Shown here in pieces: positions 34,001-49,000 of a DNA stretch of 64,000 bases. Below the pieces are notes generated by a model. The model was not told where the DNA came from and made no database searches. It was given only the letters and a program-made list of their open reading frames with translations. Within the stretch, counting starts at the first letter, position 1. Each line of letters begins with the position of its first letter. Made by a program: the position numbers and the translations under genes. Source of the DNA: Nomia melanderi (taxonomy: Eukaryota > Arthropoda > Insecta > Hymenoptera > Halictidae); contig NC_135007.1 of the NCBI RefSeq assembly GCF_051020985.1, positions 9,761,501 to 9,825,500 on the forward strand, given 5' to 3'.

Positions 34001-37000
34001 AAAACTTGTATTGCACTCTGTTATATTATAATGGCTTAGAAAGTAACAAAATGCAAGCAATATTACAGTATTTAATATCATTACATATAGAAAGAAGAGG
34101 AATTGAAAGTAGTTTATACATTTTAGTAAAAAGAATAGCAACGGTGTAAATATTATAATTTTATGATTACACGGATGAAACAAAAATGATTATTAAAATA
34201 TTTGGTTATTAAAATTATGTAATTCTGAAAGTGATTGCGAAAGAAAAATTGTAATCTATTTAACATATTTTAATAGTAACGCCATGGTTCGCTATATTTA
34301 GTCTACAAAATCTTAATATTGGAATATTTTATTAAATCTGCATATTTTACGGGTACAGTTAAATTAGATTAAGTACGAATAATTAATGAAGAATTTTAAA
34401 CGACTTAAGAGAGGGTAGCAATTCCGATTTACAGGAACACTCAAACACTCATCGTCATCCGCTGCAACGGAAACTCGTCCCGCCGAGTGATCTCGATGCT
34501 GCGTGTCAAATAAATCAATTACAAAATCGCGTGACTGTATTGCCAGCAATTTGCACTAACACAAGACACCATTAGTTTCATTCAGGGATTCGGGATCGGC
34601 AATCCTTAACACCCAGGATTTTCTAAAACAAACACATCGCTCGTGCGCCATCCGGGAAACCGGCCCAGCGACACACGATCCGCACGCGATCCCGCAATTA
34701 TCGCACACTTATCGACCGGTGAACCGTTTACCAACGTTTCGGAGGTGAATACACGCGTTGATATAGACGTAACCCCGAATATTTCCGCCTACATAAGATC
34801 TGTACATGGATTGTGCTCGTTAAAGGCCTCTATATACGATGAGACAAACACTAAGTCGTATGGATAAAAAGAAAAGAAATGCTTATAAATATTAAGTAGA
34901 AGTAAACGCAAATGCTAAATTTCGTGTGCATAACCTTTTACTAATTCTAGACATTAAGCGATGGAAACTTTTAGCACAATCGAGTGGCATATTTAAAATT
35001 ATGAAGAGTTTACTGGGGAATTGCTTCATTAAAACTTTATCCCTAAACTTATGGAAATTATAAATTTTATATATTTATATTGTAAGCTGTATTGAAACTC
35101 GAGATCCTTAAACTTTAGGTATATAGAGCCGAGTATTTAAATAAAATATTTTATAAATACACAATTCCGAATAAAAAGAAAAGCTACTTCTTATGTATGC
35201 GATCCTTTGACTCTTTTTCACTGTTTGCATATATTGATATATAAGTTTATATCGTACGCGAAAGTGAAAAGGACTCGAATCCATCGCTTGTTCTGGACAT
35301 ATACCGAGACAAGTCTCCCCGTGTGTAGGAACCTTAAGGGCGAAACCGAGACTGTAGGAGGCGGGCTTTGACAAACGAGGAACAAGCGGCGACCGGTAAC
35401 GTCCGGCTTGCTATTTTGAACTTATTTGGTGCGAGCTTGGACCACATACCAGGGAACATCGCCGCGAAAGTGAAGAGAACACTCACCGAGATGTAACAAC
35501 TCCGTTGGGGAGTACATAAACGCGACCGAAACATTTTACTTATGACCTGCTCGTTCATTTCGAGGCCATTTTTTAAGAAACGTACATTAAAGTACTTTAT
35601 TAAAGTACTTCAATTGTATACCTACGAATATTTGTGTGTTTATAATATATTTGACAGCGATAAGGAAAATAAGTTTATATTTGATAAAGGATTGAGTACT
35701 CGCGTTACAGTTGACTAATTTAATAACTATCCTATTCATGTTTCATTTCTTTAAATAACTTAACGAAACAAAAGTTGAGGGATATAGATGCATTACACAT
35801 ATAGTTCTTACGTTACCAAGCTCACATTTCAAAGATTCTAAAGAAATTCCGTTTCCCTAATACATCAACATGAAAATAACCGAATTTGTAAGTCCTCTGA
35901 AACATTTATGCCGCCAAAAATGCCAGTAAATTCTCCAGGATAATATCGCTCGAATCTCTACAGCGATAGCGAGATAATTTACTCAAGAACGAAAGCCTAA
36001 GCCAGCCCAGCCCGATCTAAACCGTTCACCATTCGAGCCGCTCGATTCCGTGGTCCCTATAAATCCATCGATCACCGTTTGAAACGAACGCGCGCATAGG
36101 TACCTACCTACAGTTGAACGAGAGGCCGGCGACAGCCGCAACGAGCGAAATGCAAGCCGATGCAATCAGGCCCGGCGAACTTTACAGCGTCCGGACACGC
36201 GGCGCGGCCGTGTCGCGGCGGAAGAAAATGAAAACGCCGCCGCGGACGTAAATAAATCAGAGCGGACTATGAAAGCCATCGTCCTGCGCGAAACAGAGAA
36301 AGAAACGGCCGAGGAAAGATGACGAACCAACGAAGGAGAAACACGATTAAAAACGACGTCGAGAAAATAGAATGGAGAGAAAGAAGATAGGAAAAAGAAA
36401 GGTGAGGGAAGAAAGGAAGAAAGAGGAGAATGAAGACGGAAAGGAGAAGAAAAAAAATAAGCAGCGACGGTTAGGCGAACGGGTGGGGGTAGAATCTGGC
36501 GAAATAATGTGCGCGAGATTGCTTGTAACCCGAGGACCATGCAAGGGTAACCCAATCTTCTTCTCTTTCTCCCTTTTCTCTTTACCCTTCTCTCGCGTGC
36601 TGCGCGGATGATGAAGCTGAAGAAGCCTCCTCGCTCCTAGAAGAGACAGGGGTTCTCGTTTTTTTATAGGATTAGTAGTGTTTCCTGTGTAATAGCACGC
36701 GTTACTATTTACACGGTAGGAAGGTGATGGAATTAACCCTTCGCTGTCGGAAGTGTTCCGGTTCTTTACTCCGGAATTGATGTATTTCTTAATTTAGTTT
36801 ACTAAGTTATTGTAGCTCGTACTCTTCTAATATATTCATGAAACACTTGAGAACTACTAGAACTCTGCTTACGTATGAATTGATTATATCGCGAACTAAT
36901 TTCATGGAAATTGCTAGAATATATAAGGATTGGATAGGAAATCGAAAGTAGCCTGGATATAGAACCCCGAAGGATTAATATTCCAAGCAATTGATTTCAT

Positions 37001-40000
37001 AATTTGTTAGGAACAAAGTGTTTCTTAAGTTACACGGATTGCGAGGCGTAATTCGCTTGTATGAGCTGGATCGTTGAAGTAGCGCGGGATTAAACAGGAC
37101 AACCATAAGAAACAAAGAGACAACAGGTTAAGGGAACGAGTATTTTGTTTATTATATTAACATATGTAAGATGAAATAAAAGATTCGAGGGGTCCCTTAT
37201 ATTGCAGGGAGTAGAAGTTAAGAAGAAATTTAAATTTTCAATGTAATAATTATTCGTTTGCGATGAATCGATGATGAGCTACCGAGTATACATCGATTCA
37301 CCGTCGGCAATAATAATCGGACAGGCACCTGCACGCGCAACCTCACCGATACGCTCGTATCGTGTATCATGCAAGACGCGCGCTCGCGCGCGCGCGAGGA
37401 AAGATTGACCGCACCTTTGCATAATTGTCGATCAGGCCGATTGCGCGGCCGAGTGTGCACGATAATTACCGTGATAAGTGATTTACGGTGCCTCCGCAGT
37501 TTCTGATACTACCGGGCTTAACGAGTGATTGGCAGCAATCTGCCGCCGCCGTGCCGGGGTTCGGAGAAACTGGGGTAATTGGAACGTTCATCTTACAATT
37601 AGCGATTGTGAGATCGCCAGTGGTTTTCGAGTGGAGTTCATAATGGAACGTGTAATTTCACATTTTGCACAAACATGATGAAATTTTTATTTTTATGGAT
37701 ACCATTGAAAAGATTTGTACAGGAAATCTGTTCAGACGCATGATCAAATTGCTCGCACAAGCTTCCTTTACCGTTGATGAATTATAAATAAACATCTCTG
37801 TATAATTTGTTTAATATTAGAATTCAACTGCTCGCGTAACTATGATTTCTAAATAATATTTTCTTCTACGTTTATTTGACGGCTGTCTGAATCATAGACA
37901 TAATATTACATGAGAAATACAACAATCTTTCAACCCTATATTCTTTGTCAGAGCTAACTAAACGTCTGGTTTGACAATACTTATGTTGACACTTCAAGAA
38001 ATTAACTAAACGTTATTTAGTATCGATAACATTTTTATCTGGCAATTTCGATTTTATCTGTTGTTTGTGATAGGATCTCGAATATGGCTAGATATTATGA
38101 TCAATTGAGAAATAATCTCTGGCAATCAAGGTATGAAAACGGAATGTTTATGACTCAAGGAAGGTTAAGATTAATAAATGTGATAGATCATTTGACTTAC
38201 CTCAGATTTTGGTGGCAGACCTCCATGTGGTCCCAAAGTTGCAGAAGCTGTGGAATGAGGAGGCACGCCGGGGTACAACTGAGAATGGGGTGATAATCCA
38301 TGGGCATGAGGGTGTGGATGAGGGGGTGGTGGTGGAGGTGCTGGTGGTTGCAGAGGGTGAGTATGGGGTAGTAACGCTGCGGCGGCAGCGCTCCTGAGGA
38401 GATGGGCTTGGAGCTGCTGCAAGTGCGGCGCCATTCCAGGGTGCATTCCCAGAGTTGGACTCATTGCTGTAACAGAAGAACATACATTCATTATTATAGG
38501 CAATAAAAACATTAAAAATTGTAATCTAAACATAGTATAAATAAATGTATTGCAACACAAAGTTATCGTAAGAATATACGAACATGAAAGTACATGAAAA
38601 ATAAAAGTAAATAAAACTCGATATCAAGAATAATGTCTCAAACATTCTCTCTATTATATAGCACTTACCAATATTTGAAACAAATGATGCGAGTGACGGT
38701 GTTAATGAATTGAAAGATATGTAACCACATTAAACCATGGCGTAAATATGTAAAGCCAGTACAAACAGGTACCATAGCTACTCTGCAGCTTTCATCGACG
38801 ACTCACCTCAGCAGAAACCCCCGAGTGCAGTTTCGCGACAATTAATCGCTAGTAAACGTACCGTAGGAGATCGCATGACGATATCGTTTCGATACACGGT
38901 AAAAATGCTTTCGTGCAAATTATTCAATCGCCAGAGATTTCATCCGGAGATACGGTTGTCGAGGGGGGACGTAAACGGCGGTCCCAGCGCAACGCTTAAT
39001 AGTTAACACGGGCGGAGACGAGGGTGGTGATACGAGGATAATCGATAGAGATCGGAATCGGACCGCGTTCATTCTCTTGACAGTCGCAACACGGCACGCC
39101 GGACTTCCGGCACGCGGTCTAAGCTTGCATTTCAATGCTAAAACCCTCTCTTACGAAACCGTGAAGCTATAGCGATCGGCGTCGACCGCAGCTGTGTCGT
39201 ATATACACGGCGTCAAGGAAACCGACGGCCGTTAAACGGCTCGATAAATGTCTTGCTTCGCGAATGGCAATTTATAAACAACCAGACGAACCAATGCAAC
39301 CACTTTCAGCTGATTATTATCCTCATTTAACCCCGTATCATTTTCTACGCGACTGTAATCGTCGAGTTTATTTTACCATTCATAATTTTCGTGGACGCGA
39401 GGAAATTCTCTTCTCACTGTGAGTAGCACTTTGCAAGTAAAATATTAATAATAGAATAGTTTTCCATTTCAACCTATGCGCAATGAATAACATTGATCTT
39501 TGTTAACCTCGAACTATTACTCTTTAACCACTACTGTGCATCTGTAGGATCATAAATTTTCATTTATTCCTATTTGCCTTCCTGTATGTCTTATCATCAT
39601 TTTAATTGCAGGTTAGTGTTCGATTAATAAATTGAATGAACAACCTCAGTAAATATTAACGATTTGTGAAATTATAGTAAATTTGAGCATACGTAGTAGT
39701 TAAGGGTTAAACCGAGCTAGAAACCTATACTGCGAATCTTGGTCGTCGTTATAAGGCAAGAAGTTAATCGAATTCGTCGATTCCGACGAAACGTTAAGGT
39801 GCAGATACACTTGCAAGTGATTCGCGACGCTTTATTCGTGATTTAAAGTGTTTACACTTCTATGTTATTTTATTTCATTACCGTCACGAATGAATTAACC
39901 CTCTGCGATCGTATCAATTTCGTACAATAGAATCGTGTTAGTCGGAATTGATTTCTACGAGGTGTACAATAGCGACATAATGCGAGATTACAAACAGTAC

Positions 40001-43000
40001 ATGAAATTTACTATTTTCTTAATACTTTAGATCAATTTAATACAATAATAGAGCTTTACTTGTCATAAATATTAGATTTCATATAACGGTAAAAGAGTTT
40101 TGACTCAGACTAAATATACGATCGCAAATGGTTAACCCTTTTCACTTGAAAGTTCTTTACTAGAAATATTTAGTGTTCCGAAGAGCTATAGACGACTTTT
40201 TTAATTAACTTAACGAGAAATTATACGTGAATCAAGAAACAAACCTATTCCTTCCCATATTGATGCATTACACCAAGCTTAATATCGTATATCAAACTTT
40301 ACAATTTCGCTACATCAAATCGAGCACTGACTAAGAGTCACCTATAAAGTGCAAAGGATTAAATTTACCGACAGAAATCACCGATGCGTTTACAAGCGTA
40401 ATAAGACTTTCTGTCAGAGAAATATATCACAAATTAAGTACTTGCCAGTGTATCAGCACCTTTAGCGAAACGTCGCTAGTCTTTCCGCCGAGTGTCATCG
40501 CTTTTCCGTGCGTTGAACTCTCCGTGCCCGATCGTCGCCCGTCGCCGCGCTATACATAAATCGGTGCGTTCCGATAAAATCGGAACGTGTCGAGCTTGCT
40601 ATTTAACAACAGTGGGCTGCTACGCGGTAATATATTAATGCGTGAAGCAGGCATAATGCTGTTCGATAAATTGCCCCGGCTAAATTAATCACCGTTCAAT
40701 ATGGTCTTGTCGGTGCGATACGTGACAGGCCTTCGAATCACGCTTCCTTCTAATTCAAGCCTCCGCTGACACTGTCCCTATCGCGGCTCTATAAATTGGC
40801 TTGGGTAATATTTATGCTCTATTGACGCGCGCGGGTCTGCACGGTTAACCGACCGTTGTATCGTTCACTTCTTTATTTCTATTTAAACGGCGCATTCATC
40901 GGTTATTATGAATAAACGCAAGGTACGGCGTGTGCGCTATCCACGTCTCGCTATAATAACTCAATTACTCCGAATCATCGGTGATTTCACGGATATAATC
41001 GCGTAACGAAAGGAAATCGCTGGTTAATTGGAACTATTAGACGAATGTTAACGGCAAAATCGGTTGGACGTCGGGAATTCGAATTACAACGTATTTATCG
41101 TGGCAAGAAATAACGAAACGGTTGAAAAGTGGTTCGCAGGTTTTTGTGGAAACATTGGAAATAAAAACGTTGAGCGTACTGGTGATTATTACTATAAATT
41201 AAATCTGGATCTTGATGCAAGCAAGAATCCAGAAAGTTAACTCTTTACGAAATTCGATGTAAAATAGAAATTTAATGAAATTTTCAATAAATAAAACATT
41301 TGGATAAGTATATTTTTAAAACCGTACAGAATTTTTAATTTCATCAGGACTGGAGAGAAATAAATATTACGCGAACGCAACGCGCAGAGTAAGATCTGGA
41401 AAACAGCGAAACTTCGGCGCGCATCCACATTCCTATATTCCTCACTACACCCGTCGCCCCGTTTCAAACGAACCGAACAAACATCATCGACGCAGAGTTT
41501 CTCCGAAGCAGCTCGAGCCGATCTTTCCCATATTATCGGGCGCTTAACAGTCGGCGAAGGTCCCATCGACGATGCAATCAAGCCCCATTCAGGGTGCCAT
41601 CACGTACGTGAGCCGAAGTACTTAGACGAGCGGTCACGCCCATGTGTGACCACGATCTAGTCGGTGCCTCGTAAAAGCGGGCACGTTGCGTGCCCGCGGA
41701 CGCTTAACGATTAGAAGCGCCCTGTCTCGTTTCGAAACTTTGTATTACCGACGTCCCGTCGGGGAACGTCACGCGATCGCTGAATAGAACCCGGAGCGAA
41801 TCCTTTATTGCAATAATTTCACCGTGTTCGATTACACGCGCTGATCGCTTCCTACAAACCGATAATTGCGGCTCGCCGAGGGTAGCGAGCACGTTAACAG
41901 ACGAATGGAAACATCAACGGATTCTCCGAAAGGGACTCCATCGACGGCTGGAAATTACAAGGGCTACCGGTTTCTCGCGATCGAAGGGAGCTTCCTCATT
42001 GGCTCCGCCATGAAATTTACGTCCCATTCTTCGCGGAACGACGGAAAAATCGCGTTTTATCGCGCGATTTCGCCCGACGGCGTATTTCTCACGGCGAGCA
42101 TTCGATCGCTCGTCGCGATTCGAAATGAACATAAACCGCGGAATGCTTGAAGCCGCGTACGCCTACGATCCTTTATTTAAGGACTCTATAATTTTCCGGA
42201 ATCGGCCGTACGTTGCCCGGGGAACCAGCCATCTGCTCGTACGCCGGACGATAATCGCTTAATCACCCTCACGACTTTCTCTGTGCATCAACCGCCGATG
42301 ACGTATGAAAAATTTAATAAAGCGCGGCGCGCGCGCTGCCGTTCTTGCAGCGAACGATCGCTTTGGTTTACGGCGTGTGCGACTGTTGGCGACGGTGTCC
42401 GTTTCCGTACGCGGATCATTCAACGATTCGTTAATTATTAATATTCTAAATATCCTACGCCGGGAATCGAGTCGAGCGAATCGCGACAGAAACCTAAGCC
42501 GCAGTTAAATTCCTTCCGCCGGCGGATACCGTCCGCCATTTTGTAATTCTTGGAACGTTAATTTGGTAACATTGAAATTGCTTTTTCTTTAAAATTTTTT
42601 TAAATTAGATTGTGCTAGAGAAGGTATATGATGTTTAATTATCTACTTTTATGGATCGACGTGAAAAGAAAATGGAAACGTTCGTGAAACGTTTGAGGTT
42701 AATAAAAAGAGTGTCTTAGCGGAGGTGTTGACTTAAGTAACATAGATGGCAGCAGGGGATTCTATCTGTGAAGCGTACGTAAGTCACGAAGACTTGGATG
42801 TGTTTATTTTTAAATTGAATACTTCTTTTGAAACGGTTTTTAATGTAATCTGACGGTAACGAAAGATACGTAGAATTATAATGAAATGGAAGGAATTATA
42901 ATTAAACATAGAATCATGAATATTATGCGACATCTGACCATTTACAGATTAATTCGAAACCCAGTGAAACACGAGGAAAAGTAAACAAATATAAAAAGAA

Positions 43001-46000
43001 TAACAAAAGTTCCTATAAATTATATTGTACGCGATACGCGTGCGCTTGCTCATCAAGTAATACCGTTACAAATCAATTGAACCATATGTGAATTCCAAAA
43101 ATACCGATATCTTCCAACAACCCATCAATCCCTGCTCACTCACTTAAAAACGACTGTCCCTCGATGAAAACTGCTACTATTAATCCTTTGCACTTGAAAG
43201 GCGACTCTTAGTCACCACTTGATTTGACGTGGTAAAACCATAAAGTCTGATATTTAATGTTGAACTTTGTATAATGCCTTGATACGTGAAATATTGGAAT
43301 AAAATAGCTTTGTTTCTCAATATACTTATGATTTCCCTTCGAGTTAGTTTCATGGAATATCGTCTTCGCCGCGTCAAAAAATGTTAAACATTTCTAGTGA
43401 GAAATTCCCGTGTGCAAAGGATTAATAACACGGAAACTAATAATATTTTAAATACCGTATACAATACTGAACCATTAATTAATACACACAATACCAAACA
43501 GAACGTTCCCGGAATCAGAACAGATTTTAAGTAACTCCCCACTCGAAACCGAGTCCCTCGGTAACGATAAAAAAGTCTTTCCGTAACCAGGTTCCGATCG
43601 ATCTTCCCACAAATTCGGGACCAAGGGGTGGGGGAGCGACATTCCCGTGGAAAAGACGACCAACGAGGAGCGAAGAGGGGGGCTGCATCACGGGACCAAG
43701 TTTAACGAGCAGGAACGTCCCGGGGCGCATCATACGACGCCGGGCCGACAAACGATCGGCGATCGCGTCGCGCCGCTTGAATTTTAATCCGTTAATTACT
43801 TCATTTAATCGCAAATTACTGGTCGCTCTTAACTCGCGAGCAAGGAGGTCCGGCCGATTTGTGGGGCGTACCGCGCGCGATTCGTGGCTCCGAGCCGGCT
43901 TCGTAATGGCTTCATGCGCACCGGCACCTTAATTCGATCCCTCGCTTTCGACCATACCCCTTTTCGTCCTCCGCTCCCCCGTAACCCGCGGCCGCGTGCC
44001 CTTAAACGTCAGAAACCGATCCTTACGAGGACGGTGGGGGCCTCCGCGCGTTAACGCTACCGCCAATGACTTTATTCGTTTCGTACGGTTCCCGGTAATT
44101 ATGGTAATTCACCGGTCGGAAACCCGGTTTCCCCGAGAAACCCAGACGCCTCCGATACACCGCGGACGTTTTACGACTAATGTTAAGATGTAAGGGAATG
44201 ATATACGACCGGTGGCCGCCTGTGTTGATAATATTAAAGTGAATTATGCAAGTACCCGCGGGCGGGACCACTGGGATGGCGGACGGGGAGACGGGGAACG
44301 GTTCAACGGAGATTGTCCGGCTGGTGATAAAATTCGCTGTACTCGGTGACCGTAAAACAGGTGAAACTCTAGGATCTCGCGTGGCAGGTGTTGCTCTCCC
44401 GAGCGTCTTCTTTGTTTTTCCTCTCGCTTCGGTTTCGTTTTGTTCCGCCGCCTGCGGTTCCCGGGCAATTTAACGTCGACGCTTGGAACGATTGATTTAG
44501 TAATTCCACGATCAACGGAGAGGCATTTAAACTGGCTGATAGTTACACTGTGGGCTTGATGTCGGCTGATGTTGGGTATCAATGCGACAGCGGTCGTTGC
44601 ACGGGATACCGAGTGAAACCGTAGGCATTTTACGTGTTCCGATCTATATTGTTTATGGTTCGCTTGACAGTTTCTAATTCCGTTATGAGTTACTGGAATT
44701 GTTCATCGTTAGACGCTCGTTGATACGGTTTTACTACCGAGTTTCTTATTAGATAAATTTCATTTAAAAAAGAGAAGTTTCCTCCGATCGTAAAATAATT
44801 CAAGTTCTCGGATCTAGGTGACACGTACGATTCGTTCTCATCACCTTCCTACTTACACGTCGCGACAGCTAAGCACATCAGCGACATCGATTTCTTCTCA
44901 CTTAAATTCGAAAAGGAAGCGTTCACTTCGAACACGAAAAACGCAGTCATCTGAAACTATCTGTACTCAGTTAGTCCCTTCACTGTCACTCGTGCCATTA
45001 AACGGTTCAACGTGTAATCCTATCGAAAGCCAACAATTAATTCCGATGGTTCGACTATGAAATTATTCGGAACATTAAAAACTAATGCCCGTAAAACTTC
45101 ACTTTAATGCCCGGCTGGATTTCAACGGCGCGCAAGAAAATTCTTCAAAACTATCCGTTTCGAAGAATCGCTGGAATTTCGCCGGCTCGCCATCTTGCAA
45201 CCTACGAGCGTGGATACCTAATTCCCTTATGGAGCCACCACACTCTGCCCCCGGGGCGGTTTACGAGCTTCATTTATTCGTCGCGTAGTAGCGGCAATAA
45301 CATGGGAAATATGGCCGTTGCGCCGGTAGTCGCATTAACAACTTCTGCCGGGGTACACGTATAATTACACGCGTATAATTCACGTATCGCGTATCCGCGC
45401 GCGCGCGAAACATTTACGGTCCCGTCGAGATCGGATCACGGCCACCACCGCCATGGCCGACGACGAGTATACTCGGCGGCGCGCGTAATTACGGGTAATC
45501 AATCACCGAACGGCCGTGCGTTCGGTGAAAACGCGGCGACTAAACACCGGTGACTTACGTTTTCGGTGGATAAGAGGCGCGGGAGATCTCTTAATTACGG
45601 GTTCGCCACCCCTCGCGATTTACCGAGATGCTCGTCCACGGTTTTAAATCCCGCGGAACGTCTCAGTCCCGCTGGACTCCGTGAATGGTGGACGGATAAT
45701 TACGCGGCTGCAGTTTGCGCCGCTTGGAATCGCGACGCGTCGAACGAGAGTCGCATAAAGGAATCAAGAACGGTCTCGAGGCAAATTAACTATTATATGT
45801 TTACATTGTATCGGTATGAAGAAACTTTCCCAGTTACGGGGAAGAAGATTTCTATCTGTTTTATTTATTATTGCGTTGCGTAAGGAAATTTTGAGGATGG
45901 TTTAATATATTGGATCGATGGGTATTAGACAGTTTTATCGATTTCGTGGTTGAAGAAAAGAAATATTTGCTGTTGAAGTTTAACTATTATACTTATTGGC

Positions 46001-49000
46001 GTTGAGGTTTTTTAAATTTACCGATGCAACGTGTCGAAGTTTGAGGAAAAAGTGATTTTTCTTGTAGTAATACGCGTTAAACAGAAGAAAATTGAATCTT
46101 CGAATTTTTGTAACTTTTGTGCCGTCGTTACCATTGAATTTCAGTAGGATATTCTCAGGTTTATTACATTGTTTATAATATTTAATTTATCATATCTAAA
46201 GTGTTGTATTAAAAGCTGGTTTTGAACAAAGAGGAAACTATCTTCCTGGGTAAGGTAGGAGGTGAAATTTATATAAAGCTATAGGAAGCTTATAAAGTTA
46301 CATAAAGCTTTGCAGAAAGTATCATTTCTGAAGGAGTTAGCGTCTTAATTAAAATGACAGCGTCGATAATACTTCAGTTGCCTCTCTCTTTCTCAATGCT
46401 TCTTCTTCGGTGTGGGTGCATTTAATTCCGTGGCAAACTACGCTTGAACAATTGAATGACGCGTAAATGGTTCGCTTACCGGCAGAAAGATGACCGTAAC
46501 TGCCACTCGCGCTGCTGCTTCGGGATCCATTCACGATCGAGGCTAAGCTGTTCGGGCTGAATCTGATCATGCTGTCGATGTCGAAGCGGTCAGAGTACGG
46601 CGAACTACTTAGTGCACGTTTCCGGCTTGCTCGGATAGTCGAGGCACGCGGACTTCCTAGCCTCGATGACGCCGATACTGAAAATAAATCGGGAATGCGT
46701 TAGTTAAATTATCTCCGGAGTTCCGGAAGTCTTGCTAGCTTTCATCTCGATAAATTGGATACTCGCGAGAGAACGAAGCGTACAAGCAATTTTTGAATTC
46801 ACACGGTTCGATTATATTAGTTCCATTTTTTTACTGGCAATAGTATAATTTTATTGAATTCGTGGAAACGATGAACCAAAGTTATAACAGATGATTTATT
46901 CTAAGATCGATGCCTCGCGATTGTGATTGAAAAAAATGCTTCCTTTCAAATTAAAAGCTTTCAGATGGATTTCTTTTGTCGATCTAATATTAAGTATCAA
47001 TGTCATATAGAATATAGACAGATGTAAATATTTTGTATAAAAAAGACAACACGATAATCCTCCTTTCAAATGATCACACCTTCTACGATTGTTCAAATTA
47101 GTGAACCACTTCCAAAAAACGAATTCCAATTGATAACAATCAAGCCGCAATACCGCCGTGTATATACGGTCGTCCACATATTCCCAAGTGACACAATTTA
47201 CAGTTATTAATATTTCAAGTGCTTGGGTACTAAAGAAGAATCGTCGACAAACGCGAAAAGTATCGAATCACAGATTCACGGTTGCTTCACGCGAGCAACC
47301 GTGAAATTTCCATACAAAACGGCGACGCGGCCGCGGAACCAGTTCAATTAAGCGCTACGAATTCTTGCCGGCCGTAGTACCAGGGAATATATCCTCGCGC
47401 GCGGACGAAGATTTTAAAAGTCTCCCTTTCGGTGCGTGCTCGTAACCAGGTAGGTATTCAGGACTAACCGGGGAAGACGAAGGAAAAACAGGAAGAGGGA
47501 AGAGGCAGGCGACAAGAGCGAAGGAGAAGGCCGATTCTGCGGCCAGAACGTTTTAGCGGCGATTTGCCTGCGACCGCAGGCCAACGATGTAATATACAAA
47601 CCACTTTCTTAAGCTCGTGGTGGCGGCTCGCTTGTACGAACCATCGTTGGTTATATGGTGGCGGTTCTCCGGTTCTCCGCCTCTCTACGCTTCGCCTTCA
47701 TCCTCGATCGCCGCGATCTTCCACGATCCTATTTGTTTCCAACTTTTTATCACTTTCACGTTAAGTTGTGCTTTACCATAAATATCTTCGAATTTTTAAT
47801 TAACTTTGTCAATTCTATTCGAGTTTATATTCGCTTATTTTCCCGGTGGTTTTGTAACGTGATATTATATTATAGTTGTCCCTCTTTTTTCATCGTCACG
47901 TTTGCGTTGAAGAATCTACTCGCCGATAAAATATTTGATTTCACATAACATGGATTTTTAGAGAATATTATTTGATCGTTTTAGAAAATAAGTGGTTGGA
48001 GAATACTTTGCTGATGTAGGTGAGAAGTTTGAAAATAGGAAACTTATGAGTATCGTGCGGGAGGAAATCATTTTTCCGATGTTACCAGGCATCGGTGTCT
48101 CTCAGTTTTGAAAGAAGTTTAAGGTTAAACACGTCATTTATGTGTTTTGTTTATTTAGTACTCTCCATTTCTATAGTACTGCGAATTATAAAAGATTCTT
48201 ATAATAATTTAGTTATTAAAATTCTGTTACTGAAGTTTATCATTCAATGTTATTAATCAATGTTATTACTGAATAGTCATTCGATTTTAGTATTATAAAA
48301 CATAGAGAAACGTGTTATGAACCTATCAGAGATATACAAGGAAATCTGCTGAAACTTCCTATTCCACCAGGCATTGAAATCACCAAGATTCAGAGTCTAA
48401 AAGCAAACTACACACCAGAATATGAAAAGTCCAAGTGTTCTTTATTTTCTTTAAATATAAGTCAAACATTACTTATCTATTATCAATCGTTAACCCATCC
48501 AGCAAACGTAAACATATAACAAACAGCGAAAATGTCTCTTTCCCTAATCAATTATTACTGATAAAGCAGTCGTATCAATAATACTTAAAAAATAAACTAT
48601 AGAGCAAAGGGTTAATCTTTTACCTACCATACACCACTATACACTCATTTGTATATCATATTTTCAAATAGTATCCCACTACAGCTCAATCCTTTCTCTA
48701 TCATCGATGACTGTGCACTGTCTACTCTAACGTAATGAATCGAAAAATTCTCACATCACAGTGCTCCAATTATGATACGCAAACCGCATCAAACCTCGCC
48801 ATACAGAGGTCTAGTTTCGAGGCTAGTTCCGCCGTAGCTAAAAGGTTAACACTAGAACTACCGATCACTTCAACCGATTTTTACAAACTTCTTTCTAATA
48901 ACCATAAGCGCGCGTTTATTAAGATTTCAATTGACTTGTATCTCAGCGTTGCTATTACCGAACTAGTTTCGTTAATCATTTTTCGCGGAAATGTCTGCAC

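Larger units (their letters stand above)
33973..38200 (-). other. ci: ci intron between exons c and d
   Basis: 4.2 kb. CpG-rich islands lie at 35.9-36.3 and 37.3-37.6 kb, and it holds the polypurine tract, the alternating CG run and one possible TTAA element. No coding evidence. Confidence 0.65.
38467..46479 (-). other. ci: ci intron between exons b and c
   Basis: 8.0 kb alternating AT-rich and CpG-rich blocks (about 38.8-39.3, 40.45-42.5 and 43.5-45.8 kb). Long chance frames occur on both strands in the GC-rich blocks. Five TTAA elements or candidates were noted. Confidence 0.65.

Noticed and set aside
38084..38293. Plus-strand frame starting [10 protein letters not shown]
   Set aside because: Half of it is antisense to ci exon c and the rest is intron; no independent support.
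41866..42150. 94-residue plus-strand frame in a ci intron
   Set aside because: CpG-rich intron; no splice boundaries, and an opposing frame is equally open.
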